58,999 nucleotides of DNA from Candidatus Rhodoferax bjergmarkensis (GCA_016708345.1 JADJFX010000004.1:1-58999), one strand, 5' to 3'; positions 1-10,466 are shown, counted from the stretch's first letter. Numbers and translations: made by a program. Notes: generated from the sequence alone by a model not told the origin.

Positions 1-363
1 AATCAGCAAAATATTGCTTTTGGCCAATTCGACATCGTCTTTCAGCTTTCTTTATGGCGCAAGCGCGCTTGTAGTGGTTGTGGCCCAGCTGCTGCGAGGG
101 TTCGCTTGGCCGGTTCCTGTCCAATCACATAATTGTCAAGATTGGTCTTGATTTCTGACGGCGTTGGCAGTTCGCCGCTTGCGTTACGCGTATCCAGTGC
201 TGGCAGGCAATTCATCTCGAATGATCTCATTGCATGAATCGATGCACTCATCGCAGACATGGCTTTCGAAGGACCGACAATCAGCTTCTTGACTTCACGA
301 TGCTGCTCTTGCCGCAAAAGGAACGATAAAGAGTTTTTCGCTGGAGGAGCCTTTTTCGGCCAT
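1..363 (-). CDS. clpX: ClpX, ATPase subunit of ClpXP protease (N-terminal part, frameshifted)
   Basis: AAA+ unfoldase that recognises substrates and feeds them to ClpP. The reading begins with MAEKGSSSEK at 363 and continues with pieces of the N-terminal C4 zinc-binding domain (CGKSQ, then EVKKLIVGPS, then CDECID in a shifted frame), TNLDNYVIGQEPAK, and near the left edge NHYKR and DVELAKSNILL, just before the Walker A motif, which lies outside the window. At least three single-base indels break the frame. Gene order tig-clpP-clpX is the usual one. The gene is normally indispensable for regulated proteolysis, so the breaks are more likely sequence errors than decay. Confidence 0.85.
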
Positions 364-496
364 GTGAACTGTGCCCTTTTCGGAATGTTACCGAATGATG
401 CCCAAATAAAAACGGTGCCGTCTGCAACGGTTCTGCACTTGCCTAAAATGCGGCGAAACCGCCCAAAACCATGCCCAAATTTGACGTACGCAGGCC

Positions 497-1116
497 ACTT
501 CCGAGGATGACGGTCTATCAACCCCGCCGTATTCTTTGCACTCATCAGCCGACATGTAATAGTCACGCTCAGTATCACGCGCGATTCGGTCCAGTGGCTG
601 GCCCGGTATTTTCAGCCAGTATTTTTATTGAAACAACCGCGGGTTTTCAAAATTTCACGGGCCTGAATTTCAATATCCGGTCGCCTGCCGCCAGAAGGCT
701 GCCACCGGACGGCTGATGAATCATGGCCTTGGAGTTGGGCAATGAGAAGCGCGCCCTTGGCACCAGCCGCCAGCGAAATACACACCATGCTCCCCGCCAT
801 GCCGATTGCATAAGCGTCGACACTTGCGGCGATGAGTTCATGGTGTCGCCAAATGGCCGTACCGGCTTTTGACAGAGCCACCGGGTGAGTTGATATAAAA
901 CGAAATGTCCTTGTCAGGGTTTCGCTCTCCAGAAACAACAATTGCGCAACCACCAGATTGGCCACGTAGTCGTTCACTGGACCTACCAGAAAAATCACGC
1001 GCTCTTTGAGCGGGCGCGAGTAAATGTCGTAAGACCGCTCACCGCGACCAGTTGCTCAATCACGCTGGGGAACCATGCCCAAGACTTTACGTATCCGTAC
1101 CAAATTGCTCGTTCAT
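497..1116 (-). CDS. clpP: ClpP, serine protease subunit of ClpXP (frameshifted)
   Basis: Proteolytic subunit of the Clp protease. The start MNEQFGTDT at 1116 is followed in changing frames by the diagnostic stretch VIFLVGPVNDYVANLVVAQL, the nucleophile region (GMAGSM, matching GMAASM of the family), MIHQP with the catalytic His, DIEIQAREILKTR, and a C-terminal tail with TERDYYMSADECKEYG. Several indels interrupt the frame, so the 3' end (near 497, after SSEVA) is approximate. It lies between tig and clpX on the same strand and is probably co-transcribed with them. Confidence 0.88.
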
Positions 1117-1297
1117 GTTTGTTTCTAATCGGTTGGAGTCGCGTTTGTTGAAGCCTTTATTGGCTTCGCAATTTTATTGCTCTGACGGCGGTACTGTGCC
1201 GAAAAATAAAAGTTTCAAAAGAAAATGGAACTGTATACCAGACTGCAAGCCCGGCACAAACCGCATTACGTCCGCCCATGGAAAACGACTATGGACT

Positions 1298-2615
1298 TCA
1301 GTTTTGCTGAGACATCAGCTCGTCCAAAGATTACACTTTTTCGTTGACCTTGACGCGCCCACGACACAAATCCCGGTGACATTGTTCTCACGACCACAAT
1401 GCCTTCCACCTCAGCTAGTCGGGTGTTGTCGCTGTAGTACCGACGCAGAACTGCCGGCTACTCGGCCAGCTTTGGCGGCCCTCTTCAATATGCCCCTTGA
1501 GTTGCTCTGTCTTGGCTTGCAGGTTGTTGGAACTCACCAATTCAGCACGACCAAGCCCACACGCACGCGACGATCGGCTTGAGGCGGGAATACGTCACAC
1601 TCTGGAATCTGCGCTTTGTCTGCATCTTTGACACCACGCTGTTTGAGGTCGGCGCGGGCGCTTTCGAACAAACGGTCAATTTCTGACTGCACGCTGACGG
1701 TGGGCGGGTCCGGTTCGACCTTGGACACCAACGCGTCCATGGCTGCTCATTTGTTACGGACCAACAAGCGGAACTTGACTTCACGCTGCAAATTTTTCTT
1801 GATGTCCGCGCGCAAGCCCTCCACCGTAGCACCATAATGCCTAAGTATTTGGCCAATGCCTCGTCAACTTCCGGCAAATGGGCAGCTTCCACTTTTTCAG
1901 CGTGACCATGAAATCGGCAGTCTTGCCTGCTACGTCCTTGCCATGGTAATCGGCGGGAAACGACAACTGAAAAGTCTTGCTTTCGCAGACTTCATGCCAC
2001 GGGTCGCTTCTTCAAACTCCTTGAGCATCTGGCCATCACCCACGATGAACTGGAAGTCTTCGGCTTTGCCACCTGCGAAAACTTCTTCATCGATCTGCCT
2101 TCAAAATCCACGGTCACACGGTCGCCGTTTTGCCACGGCAACGTCTTGCGCGCGTTGGGCAAAAGTGCGGCGCTGCTTGCGCAAAATATCAAGGGTTTTG
2201 TCAACAGCGCTCTCATTGACTTCGGCAAGTCACCTTTTCAACTTCAACGCTCGAAAGGTCACCGATTTTACTTCCGGGAAAAACCTCAAACACAGCATCA
2301 AACGCCAGTTCACCTTCAGGTGAAACTTCTTTCTCGGTGATACGTGGCTGGCCTGCGACGCGAAGCTTAGCTTCGTTGGCCGCATCTGGCAATACTTCGC
2401 CTACTTTGTCGTTCATGACTCCGTAGTGCACCGAGTAGCCGTAACGCGCTGTGCCACCACGTTCATGGGGACTTTGCGGGACGAAAACCGTCCATCTTGA
2501 CAGTGCGTGCGATTTTTTTCAAACGCTTTTCCACTTCCGATTCAGCAGCAACAACGGGCAAGGTCAAGGTGATTTTGCGTTCCAGCTTTTCCAAGGTTTC
2601 AACGGTAACAGCCAT
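1298..2615 (-). CDS. tig: Trigger factor, ribosome-associated chaperone and PPIase (frameshifted)
   Basis: Binds the ribosome exit tunnel and assists folding of nascent chains. The start at 2615 (MAVTVETLEKLERKITLTLP) is preceded by a GGAG ribosome-binding site. Visible pieces are the ribosome-binding N-domain with GFRPAKSP (family GFRPGKVP), the FKBP-like middle domain (DRVTVDFEG, then a piece of the lid) and the C-terminal arms (ALVSKVEPDPPTVSVQSEID), ending with SLDELMSQQ and a stop at 1298. The span of 1318 nt fits the usual 430-440 aa. At least five indels break it, the densest error patch in the window. First gene of the tig-clpP-clpX operon. Confidence 0.9.
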
Positions 2616-2759
2616 AGTATTTCTCCAAAAATTCTTCAACAGTTGCAGACAGAGCGTGCCGCATTGCGGCTGCAATCTGCCCGAAATTTCCACAAACACA
2701 AACCATTGTGGACATAGCTGGTCATAAGCAACCGCGAACTGTCCGGCAAACAATTTGAA

Positions 2760-2843
2760 TGGTGCGCGGGGGGACTCGAACCCCACACTGTTGCCAGCGT
2801 CAGGACCTAAACCCGGTGCGTCTACCAATTTCGCCACCCGCGC
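2760..2843 (-). tRNA. tRNA-Leu (anticodon TAG)
   Basis: Read on the minus strand the RNA begins GCGCGGGTGGCGAAATTGG and ends CCCGCGC followed by ACCA. The seven-base acceptor stem pairs perfectly, the D-arm TGGTAGACGC is typical of tRNA-Leu, the anticodon loop is TTTAGGT (TAG), there is a long type II variable arm (GACGCTGGCAACAGTGT) and the T-arm is GGGGTTCGAGTCCCC. The outermost anticodon-stem pair is C-A rather than Watson-Crick. CCA is encoded. It lies upstream of tig, a common betaproteobacterial arrangement. Confidence 0.96.
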
Positions 2844-2889
2844 AAAAAAACAATAGGGGCCGTCTGCAAGACTACCCCTATGAAATAGG

Positions 2890-5800
2890 TCAATTTGAGA
2901 TTTTAACCTGCTGCGGGTGTCTCCTTTTGACCCGGAACCAGGCCGCGTACATGGCGGGCAAAGCCAGCAAGGTCAGCACGGTGGCCACGATCAAGCCGCC
3001 CATGATGGCAACCGCCATCGGACCCCAAAACACTGAGCGCGACAGGGGAATCATGGCCAGCACGGCGGCAGCGGCGGTCAACACAATCGGACGCAAGCGC
3101 CGCACAGCCGACTCCACAATGGCATCCCAAGCTGGAACGCCATTGGCGCGGTCCTGCTCAATCTGGTCAATCAAAATGACCGAATTGCGCTGAATCATGC
3201 CCATCAAGGCAATCACACCGAGCAAGGCCACAAAACCAAAGGGACGCCCCGACACCAGCAGCACCTGGCCACCCCGGCAATGCCCAAGGGGCCGGTCAAA
3301 ACACCAGCATGGCGCGGCTGAAGCTGTGCAACTGGAGCATCAGCAAAGTGAAGGTGATGAACAGCATCATGGGAACCCCGGCCACGATGGAGCTTGATCC
3401 CTTGCTGCTTTCTTCCACTGCACCCGCTACATCAATGCGATAGCCTTCGATGCCCTTGGCTTTCCAGGCCGCTTCCAACGCACGCAGCTTCGGCAGCAAC
3501 TCATTGGTTACCGTGGCGCCCTGCAGCCCCTCGGCAATATCGCTTTGCACCGTGATGGCATAGTCTGGCTGTCACGCCACAGCACACCGGGGCTCCCAGC
3601 CAAACGTGGGTTTGGCGATCTGGGTCAGTGGAATGGCTTTGCCGCTGGCCGTGGGCAGGTAGGCGTTGGCAATGTCGGTAATGGCGTTGCGCTCGTCCAG
3701 CGGCTGGCGCAAAACGATCTCGATCAGCTTGCCCCTTCGCGGTACTGGCCGACCGTGGTTCCGCTCAGAATGGTCTTGCTCGCTGGGCGATGGACTGGCT
3801 CGTCACCCCAGCGCTCTGGCCTTGGTCTGGTCCACTTCCAAGCGCATGACTTTGATGGACTCATTCCAGTTGTCGTTGACACCGCGCGTGTTGCTGCTGG
3901 CGCGCATCACGGCTTTGACCTCATCGGCCCGCTCACGCAGCCCCACCGGCTCACCGCCCACCACCCGGAACTGAACCGGAAAGGCGACAGGCGGGCCGTT
4001 GGGCAAAATCTTGACACGAGAGCGCACTTCGGGAAACTCCTGCGCCATCAAGATCGGCAGCTTGATGCGGATGGACTCACGCAGCTTCAGATCGTCAGGC
4101 AAGATGATGAATTGTGACACATTGCTCTGCGGAAAAATGGCGTCCATCGGCAAATAAAAACGTGGCACGCCGGAGCCCACCAAGTGCTCACGCTGTTCAC
4201 CCCGGCTCGGCCATCAAACGCGCCTCAATGCGCTTGACCGTCAGCTCATTGGCGGCAAACGAGGTGCCCTCGGGAAACCAGACATCTACCAGGATTTCCG
4301 GCCGACTCGAATCCGGGAAGAACTGCTGCTGCACCTTGCCCATGCCGACAATGCCCAGGGCAAAGGTGGCCAGCATGAGGCCGATGGTGATCCAGCGGTG
4401 CGCCACGCACCAGTTCACCGCCCGGCGAAAGGTGTTGTAAAAAGGCGTGTTGAACAGTTCATGAGATTGCTCACCGACACCCAGTGGTTTGACCTTGAGG
4501 ATCAGCGTTCCCGAGGTAAGGCACGAAGAACACCGACACGATCCAGCTCAGCACGAGGGCCAGCACCGTGACACCGAAAATGGCAAAGGTGTACTCGCCG
4601 GTCGATGACTGGCAAGACCGATCGGCAAGAAGCCAACCGCCGTGATCAACGTTCCGTCAGCATCGGCATGGCGGTAATTTCATAGGCGAAGGTGGCCGCG
4701 CGCACCTTGTCGTAACCCTCCTCCATCTTGCGCACCATCATCTCCACCGCAATGATGGCGTCGTCCACCAGCAAACCCAGCGCAATGATGAGCGAGCCCA
4801 GCGAAATTTTGTGCAGTCCAATGCCCCAGTAAGACATTCCCAAAAGGTGACTGCCAGCACCAGCGGAATCGTGATGCCCACCACCAGGCCGGGCCGTGTG
4901 TCCACGTAATACCGCTTGAACCGGGGCGTGTTGCCGCCGCGTTTGTGCAGCCCCAGGCTGACGATGCTCACGGCCAGCACGATGGCAATCGCTTCAATCA
5001 GCACCGCCACGAATTCATTGACCGATTTGGCCACCGCCTTGGGCTGATCCTGCACACCCACCAGCCGCAAACCGGCGGGCAAGGTGGTGCTAATTTTTTC
5101 AGTCGCCACCTTGAGCGCGCGCCCTAGGGCAATGATGTCGCCACCCTTGGCCATGGAAACCCCAGCGCAATCACCTGCTTGCCCTGGGTGGCGCACTTGA
5201 CCGACGGTGGATCGACGTAACCGCGCTCAATGGTGGCAATGTCTTTCAGGCGCAACTGGTTGCCTGAGCTGCCCCGGATCGGCATGGCACCCAACTCCTC
5301 GACAGCTTTGAATTGCCCCGCCACCCGCACCTGCACAATGTCCTGCGGCGTCTGCACCGCGCCAGCACCCTCCACCGCATTTTGCGCGGCAAGCTGCCCC
5401 AATACCTGGTTCATGTCCAGCCCCAGCTGGGCCAGCCGCTTTTGCGAAATTTCGACGTAAAGCTTCTCGTCCTGCACGCCAAAAATTTCGACCTTGTTCA
5501 CATCGGTCACGCGCAGCAGCTTTTGGCGCACCTCGTCGGCAAAAGTCTTGACTTCGGCGTCCGAAAAGCCATCGGCCACCAACGCATAAATCACGCCATA
5601 CACATCGCCGAATTCGTCGTTAAAAAATGGCCCCACCACTCCTGGCGGCAGCGTCAGGCGGATGTCGCCCACTTTTTTTGCGCACGGTACCAAATGTTGG
5701 CAACATCGGTGGCCCGGGTGGAGTCTTTGACCGGAAAAGAATTGTGGACTCGCCCGGCTTGGAATAGCTGCGAATGCGGTCCGCGTTGGGCACCTCCTGC

Positions 5801-6037
5801 AGCGTGCGCTCAATTTTGTCGGCCACCTGTTCGGCCATTTGCTGGGCCGTCGCCCAGGCCAAAGGTTCGTACCACCATGATGCGAAAGGTAAACGGCGGG
5901 TCTTCATCCTGCCCGAGCTGAAAATAGGCGGCCGCCCCGAGAATGAGTAGCACCACCATCAAAAAACGGGTGAGCGCCGTGTGGTCCAGCGCCCATTTGG
6001 ACAGGTTGAAGCCTGCTTTGGGTTCTTGTGGGTTCAT
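2890..6037 (-). CDS. RND-family efflux permease, inner membrane (multiply frameshifted)
   Basis: Proton-driven resistance-nodulation-division pump subunit. The start MNPQEPKAGFNLSKWALDH at 6037 lies 7 nt after the adaptor gene. Recognisable are TM1 (RFLMVVLLILGAAAYFQLGQ), the DEDPPFTFRIMVVRTFWPG-like segment at the start of the periplasmic porter domain, GQLAAQN in the porter region, the TM4 proton-relay segment LIIALGLLVDDAIIAVE, and the C-terminal helices ending in AMYAAWFRVKRR. The span equals about 1049 aa, a normal RND size. The sequence resembles the MexK/TriC-like branch more than AcrB, but the substrate cannot be read. At least six indels are present. Forms an operon with the adaptor; no outer-membrane channel gene is adjacent. 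Confidence 0.88.
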
Positions 6038-6044
6038 GATCGCC

Positions 6045-7235
6045 TCACTTCGCGCTGGCAGCGCTGGCTGGCAACGCAGCAGCGGCAAGCTGAGGCATCT
6101 CGGATGCTACTGTATTGATAGCTCCTTGCGCACTGTTAATGGGCGCTACAGCCTTATTTTCCTTGTAAATTGAGACCTTCTGGCCGGGTGCCAGCACTTG
6201 CACACCCGCCGACACCACCACGGCACTTGGCTGCAAACCGCTGGCCAGCACCACCTCGTTGCCATCCGCCGTTGCCACTTGGACCGGCTGCAACCTGACC
6301 GTCATGCTGGTGGTGTCGAGCACCTACACCGCCGACGATTTGGCGCTTTGCACCAGCGCACTGGTGGGCAGCTTGATGACTTGCGCAGCGCTGCTCCTGA
6401 GCGCCTGCGGCGTCACCGCCACCGTGGTGCCCAGCGTCACGGGGGTCTTTGGCATCGAGTGACACCTTCACGCCAAAGGTCGCGTCACCAGGTCGGCACT
6501 GGCCGCCACCTCGCGCACCACGCCTTGGAGGGTGGTGTTGGCCGACCACACCCGCACATTCACACCGGAGCCGGGTTTGATCTGCGCCACCCGATCCTCG
6601 GGCACCGAAAACACCACATCGCGCGGCCCGTCTTGCGCAATACGCACCACCGGCGTGCCCGCCGCCACCACCTGGCCGGGCTCTGCATCCACTGATGTCA
6701 CCACCCCGGCCACATCCGCCACCAGCGTGGTGTAGGCCGCCTGATTGCCCTGGCCGGAGAACTGGGCCTGCGCCTGCTCCAGCTGCGCCTGGGCGGCTTT
6801 GAAAGCGCCTTCCCGGCGTTCCAGCTCGGCGCTGGAGATGAAGTTCTGGTCACGCAATTCTTTGAAGCGCTTGAAATCGGCCGCCGCCAGATCACGGCTG
6901 GTGGTGGCTGCCGCCACTTGGGCCCGGCCCGCATCGGCGGCCAGTTTGTAGTCCTGCGGGTCCAGCTGGGCGAGAATTTGACCTACCTTGACACGCTGGC
7001 CCAGTTCAGCCTGGCGACGCACAATTTTGCCGCCGACCCGAAAACCCAGGCGCGACTCCACCCGGGCCCGCACCTCGCCAGCAAACTCGGCACCGGTTTG
7101 AACGCTGGCCAGCCCCACCGTGATAACTTTGACGGAACGAATTGGCTCTTCGGTGGGGGTTGGCTTGGTGCAGCCTAGCAGCGACAACGCACCTGCTAGC
7201 AGCAAAGCGGTGGCTTGAATGGACTTTATGGTCAT
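6045..7235 (-). CDS. RND periplasmic adaptor lipoprotein (membrane fusion protein, frameshifted)
   Basis: HlyD/AcrA-type adaptor linking the pump to an outer-membrane channel. The start at 7235 (MTIKSIQATALLLAGALSLLGC) gives a lipoprotein signal with lipobox LLGC; longer upstream starts would bury it. Following are the beta-barrel and lipoyl halves (ESRLGFRVGGKIVRRQ; VADVAGVVTSVDAEPGQVV) around an alpha-helical hairpin rich in Ala and Gln (about residues 100-170). The frame shifts near 6465 and again near 6320. The last 35 residues contain a copy of the dispersed 49-bp repeat (6105-6153), reading APINSAQGAINTVAS, beyond the normal end of the family. Confidence 0.9.
6105..6153 (+). repeat. Dispersed 49-bp element, copy A (inside RND adaptor gene)
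   Basis: Plus-strand orientation. It begins TGCTACTG and contains GATAGCTCCTTGCGCA, matching the core at most positions. It lies antisense to the adaptor gene, which reads through it as INSAQGAINT; the antisense copy in hpnE gives DNSAQAAPDS in the same register. Confidence 0.75.
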
Positions 7236-7326
7236 GGTGAAAACGGTTGGAACGGTTGAAACGGTTAAAACGGGTAGGGCGAAGAAGGCAGGTGGAGACA
7301 ACTTGATCGTTAAATTTTCGTTAATG

Positions 7327-7336
7327 ACCAATTGGT
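7327..7336. promoter_or_regulatory. Palindromic operator candidate upstream of the RND adaptor
   Basis: A perfect 10-bp palindrome, ACCAATTGGT, lies 92 bp upstream of the adaptor start and 91 bp upstream of hpnC on the other strand, inside an AT-rich stretch. Efflux operons are often controlled by TetR- or MarR-type repressors binding such sites, but no regulator gene is adjacent, so the assignment is inference. Confidence 0.35.
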
Positions 7337-7427
7337 TAGTAATTTAAAATAAATGACAAATCTTGTCAAGCATTGTGCGGATTGCTGATTCCGTCTATCT
7401 AAAAGAAGCAGGCAAAATCACCCCACC

Positions 7428-8291
7428 ATGCTGCACAGAGCCCCAGATTCACCCCCAGCACCCATCGGGCATTACGAGAATTTTCCGGTGGCCTCCTCTT
7501 TGTGCCCGGCGCACTTGCGCGCGCCGATTGCGGCCATTTACCACTTTGCCCGCACCGCCGACGACTTGGCTGACGAAGGCGATGCCAGCCCGGCGCAGCG
7601 CTTGCTGGACTTGCAGGCCTACCGGCAGGATTTGCAGGACGCCAGCCAGCCCCAACCCAGCGCAAGCGCGCGCTGGCCGCAGGTTTTCGGGGCGCTGCGC
7701 CCAGCCATTCACAGGCACCACCTGCCACTGCCACTGCTGCACGACCTGTTGGACGCGTTTGTGCAAGACATTGAAAAAACCCGCGACGGTGCCGGTTACG
7801 CCACGCAGGCGGAGCTGCTGGACTACTGCCGCCGCTCAGCCAACCCGGTGGGGCGGCTGCTGCTGCACCTGTACGGCGTGACCAGCACGCAGGCGCTGGC
7901 CATGAGCGACAACATTTGCAGCGCCTTGCAACTTATCAACTTCTGGCAAGACGCCAGGTGCGACATTGCGCGCGGGCGCTACTACTTTCCACTACAAGAC
8001 TGCCAGCGTTTTGGCGTGCTGCAAGCCGATCTACTGGCCTGCCGGCAAACCAAAAACGCTACTTCTTTGATAGCAAACTGCGCCCAATTGGCGTGCGCAA
8101 GCATGCAAAAAGGTGCCCCATTGGTGCATCTGGTGCCGGGCCGCGCAGGCTGGGAGCTGCGGCTGGTGGTGCAAGGCGGCTTGCGCATCTTGGACAAGAT
8201 CAAAACTCTGCACTTCGCCACGCTCACCCATCGCCCTACTCTTAAATGGTGGGACTTCCCCATCATGCTGTGGCGCGCCCTGTGGATGTGA
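7428..8291 (+). CDS. hpnC: HpnC, hydroxysqualene synthase
   Basis: All-trans prenyl synthase-like enzyme that converts presqualene diphosphate to hydroxysqualene in the HpnCDE route to squalene and hopanoids. Evidence: 287 aa of the squalene/phytoene synthase fold, the first Asp-rich motif in YHFARTADDLADEG (about residues 40-53), SSLCP and HLRAPI near the N-terminus, and the second Asp motif NFWQDARCDIARGRYYFP (about residues 168-185). First gene of a plus-strand hpnCDE cluster, 27 nt before hpnD. A copy of the dispersed element (8057-8105) is read in frame near residues 210-226 as ATSLIANCAQ. Confidence 0.93.
   Translation: MLHRAPDSPPAPIGHYENFPVASSLCPAHLRAPIAAIYHFARTADDLADEGDASPAQRLLDLQAYRQDLQDASQPQPSASARWPQVFGALRPAIHRHHLPLPLLHDLLDAFVQDIEKTRDGAGYATQAELLDYCRRSANPVGRLLLHLYGVTSTQALAMSDNICSALQLINFWQDARCDIARGRYYFPLQDCQRFGVLQADLLACRQTKNATSLIANCAQLACASMQKGAPLVHLVPGRAGWELRLVVQGGLRILDKIKTLHFATLTHRPTLKWWDFPIMLWRALWM
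8057..8105 (+). repeat. Dispersed 49-bp element, copy B (inside hpnC)
   Basis: Contains CGCTACTTCTTTGATAGC followed by a diverged second half (AAACTGCGCC). The sense frame reads ATSLIANCAQ, aligning without gaps with AMNSIAACAE of the polA copy. It is more diverged than the other copies. Confidence 0.55.
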
Positions 8292-8305
8292 CAATAGCTG
8301 CATCG

Positions 8306-8333
8306 TGATGACGCCCCAATGATGACGCCCCAA
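8306..8333 (+). repeat. 14-bp tandem duplication at the hpnD start codon
   Basis: The unit TGATGACGCCCCAA occurs twice back to back. Each copy carries an ATG; the first ATG (8308) opens a four-codon reading MTPQ that ends at the TGA preceding or overlapping the second start (8319 or 8322). Confidence 0.8.
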
Positions 8334-9160
8334 GACTACGTTCAGCAAAAAGCGGTTGCCTCCGGCAGCAGCTTTTATTACGCCTTTTTGTTCCTTCCCA
8401 CGCCGCGGCGCGCGGCCATTACGGCGTTTTATGCGTTTTGCCGCGAGGTCGATGACGTGGTGGACGACATGGTGGACCCTTTTGTGGCCAGCAGCAAACT
8501 GGCTTGGTGGCAATCTGAGGTGAATAAATCCTTCGCGGGCCAGCCCAGCCACCCGGTGATGCAGGCGCTGATGCCGCACACCGCCATCTACAACATTGAG
8601 CTGCGCCACCTGCAAGCCGTCATTGAAGGCTGCCAGATGGACCTGAACCAGACCCGCTACCTGGACTACCCCGGCTTGCAGCGCTACTGCCATCTGGTGG
8701 CGGGCGTGGTGGGCGAAGTCGCAGCCCACATTTTTGGCCAGACACAAGAACAAACCACCGCCTACGCGCACAAACTGGGCCAGGCGCTGCAGCTGACCAA
8801 CATCATCCGCGACGTGGGTGAAGACGCATTGCGCGGGCGCATCTACCTGCCCGTGAGCGAATTGCAGCAGTTTGACGTGAAGGCGCATGAAATCCTCAAA
8901 CGCACTTACTCCGAGCGCTTTACTGACCTGATGCAGTTCAGGCCCAACGCGCACATCAGCTGTACGACGAAGCGCTGGCCCTGCTGCCTGACGCCGACCG
9001 GCACGCCCAAAAGCCCGGGCTGATGATGGCCAGCATCTACCGCGCCTTGCTCGGCGAGATCGAGCGCGACAACTTTCAGGTGCTGCACCAACGCATCAGC
9101 CTCACGCCGCTGCGCAAGCTGTGGCTGGCGTGGAAGGTGCAAGCGCTGGGAAGGTTGTGA
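8319..9160 (+). CDS. hpnD: HpnD, presqualene diphosphate synthase (one frameshift)
   Basis: Condenses two farnesyl diphosphates to presqualene diphosphate, the first committed step of squalene synthesis here. Motifs: SSFYYAFLFLPTPRRAAITA, the first Asp motif REVDDVVDDMVDP (about residues 45-57) and the second, TNIIRDVGEDALRGRIYLP (about residues 167-185). A missing T near 8937 breaks the frame; restoring it yields MQFQAQRAHQLYDEALALLP and a normal C-terminus ending at 9160. The stop overlaps the hpnE GTG start (GTGA), indicating translational coupling. Either of two adjacent ATGs (8319, 8322) may be the start. Confidence 0.93.
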
Positions 9161-10459
9161 AAGTCGCCATCATCGGCGCTGGCTGGGCTGGCATGGCGGC
9201 GGCGGTTGAGGCTACGCTGACGGGGCACCATGCTATCGTTTTCGAAGCTGCTCGCGCAATAGGGGGGCGCGCAAGAGCCGTAAATGGCACTTTATCTGAT
9301 GGCACCGGGGTGACGCTGGACAACGGCCAACACATTCTGATCGGTGCCTACACCGAGTCACTGCGCCTGATGCGGCTGGTCGGCGTCAATCCCGGCCAGG
9401 CCTGCTGCACCAGCCCATGGCGCTGGTGTTTCCTGATGGCCTGGGCATCCGCTTTCCCGACTGGCCCACGCCGCTCGATGCGCTGGGCGGCATTGCGCGC
9501 TCGCGTGGCTGGACGCTGGCCGACAAAGGCTCGCTCTTGCGGGTGGCGCTGGGCTGGCAGGTGCGCGGCTTTCGCTGCCAGGCGGACACCTCGGTGGCGC
9601 AGCTGTGCCAGCTTTAAGCCCGCGTGTGATGGCCGAGCTGATTGAGCCGCTGTGCGTCTCTGCCCTGAACACCCTGGCCCCGCGCGCCAGCGGCCAGGTG
9701 TTTCTGCGGGTCATGCAAGACGCGCTGTTTGGCGTGCAGGGTGGCTCCCGGCTGCTGCTGCCCAAGGTGGATTTGTCGGAACTGTTCCCCGGCGCGGCCG
9801 CGCGCTGGCTGAGCAGGCAAGGCGGGCAATTGCGCCTTGGCACGCGCGTCACAGCCCTGGTCCCAGCGGGTTTGCAGTGGCAAATTCAGGGTGAAGCCTT
9901 TGACGCGGTCATCCTCGCAACTTCAGCATCAGAATCAAGCAGAGCGCTTGATAACAGTGCGCAAGCAGCTCCTGATTCAATAGCAAATAAGCTGCAGCAA
10001 TGGGGCTGCATCACCCGCGCGTTGCAGTACGAGGCGATTGCCACCGTCTATGCCTTTGGTGCGGACGTGACCCTGCCCCGGCCGATGCTGACGCTGCGCT
10101 CAAGCGCCGCCATGCCCGCCCAATTTGCGTTTGACCGCGGTCAGCTGGGCGGGCCGGGCGGCTTGCTGGCCTTTGTCGTCAGCGCCAGCACTTTGGCGCG
10201 TGATGCGCTGCAAACGCAGGTGCTGGCGCAAGCGCAGCAACAGCTCGGCCTGAACCTGCAGGCAGTGCAAACCATTGTCGAAAAGCGCGCCACCTTTGCT
10301 TGCACGCCCGGTTTGCAGCGCCCAGCCCTGCAGATAGCCCCTGGCTTGCTGGCTTGCGGTGACTATGTTGCAGGCCCCTACCCCGCCACGCTGGAAGGCG
10401 CGGTTCGCAGTGCCGTGGCCGCGGTTGCGGCCCTCACAATGCATCCTCAAACCGTATGA
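9157..10459 (+). CDS. hpnE: HpnE, FAD-dependent hydroxysqualene dehydroxylase (two frameshifts)
   Basis: Flavin amine-oxidase-fold enzyme completing squalene formation. It starts at GTG 9157 with the Rossmann dinucleotide-binding motif VAIIGAGWAGMAAA, then FEAARAIGGRAR (the EA...GGRA motif) and DNGQHILIGAY; the C-terminal FAD motif region GLLACGDYVAGPYPATLEGAVRSA is intact. Indels near 9399 and 9613 break the frame; between them the third frame reads MALVFPDGLGIRFPDW. Two copies of the dispersed element lie inside (9231-9279, 9937-9985). Squalene is presumably cyclised by a cyclase encoded elsewhere. Confidence 0.92.
9231..9279 (+). repeat. Dispersed 49-bp element, copy C (inside hpnE)
   Basis: Begins TGCTATCG and contains AAGCTGCTCGCGCA; length 49 nt and ends GAGCC as other copies end GGCC or GGC. 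The sense frame reads AIVFEAARAIGGRARA. Codons here (ATA, GGG GGG, AGA, GCA) are poorer than in flanking hpnE codons. Part of the similarity may be chance, because FEA...GGRAR is a conserved family motif. Confidence 0.5.
9937..9985 (-). repeat. Dispersed 49-bp element, copy D (inside hpnE)
   Basis: Minus-strand orientation: TGCTATTGAATC, then GGAGCTGCTTGCGCA, then CTGTTATCAAGCGCT. hpnE reads it antisense as DNSAQAAPDSIAN. The following bases (GCTTGATTCTGATGCT) extend the repeat-like AT-rich stretch beyond 49 nt. Confidence 0.75.
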
Positions 10460-10466
10460 TTCTCAA

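Noticed and set aside
1..2615. Interpreting clpX, clpP and tig as pseudogenes
   Set aside because: All conserved motifs remain and the breaks are single-base indels like those elsewhere in the window; sequence error is the simpler explanation.
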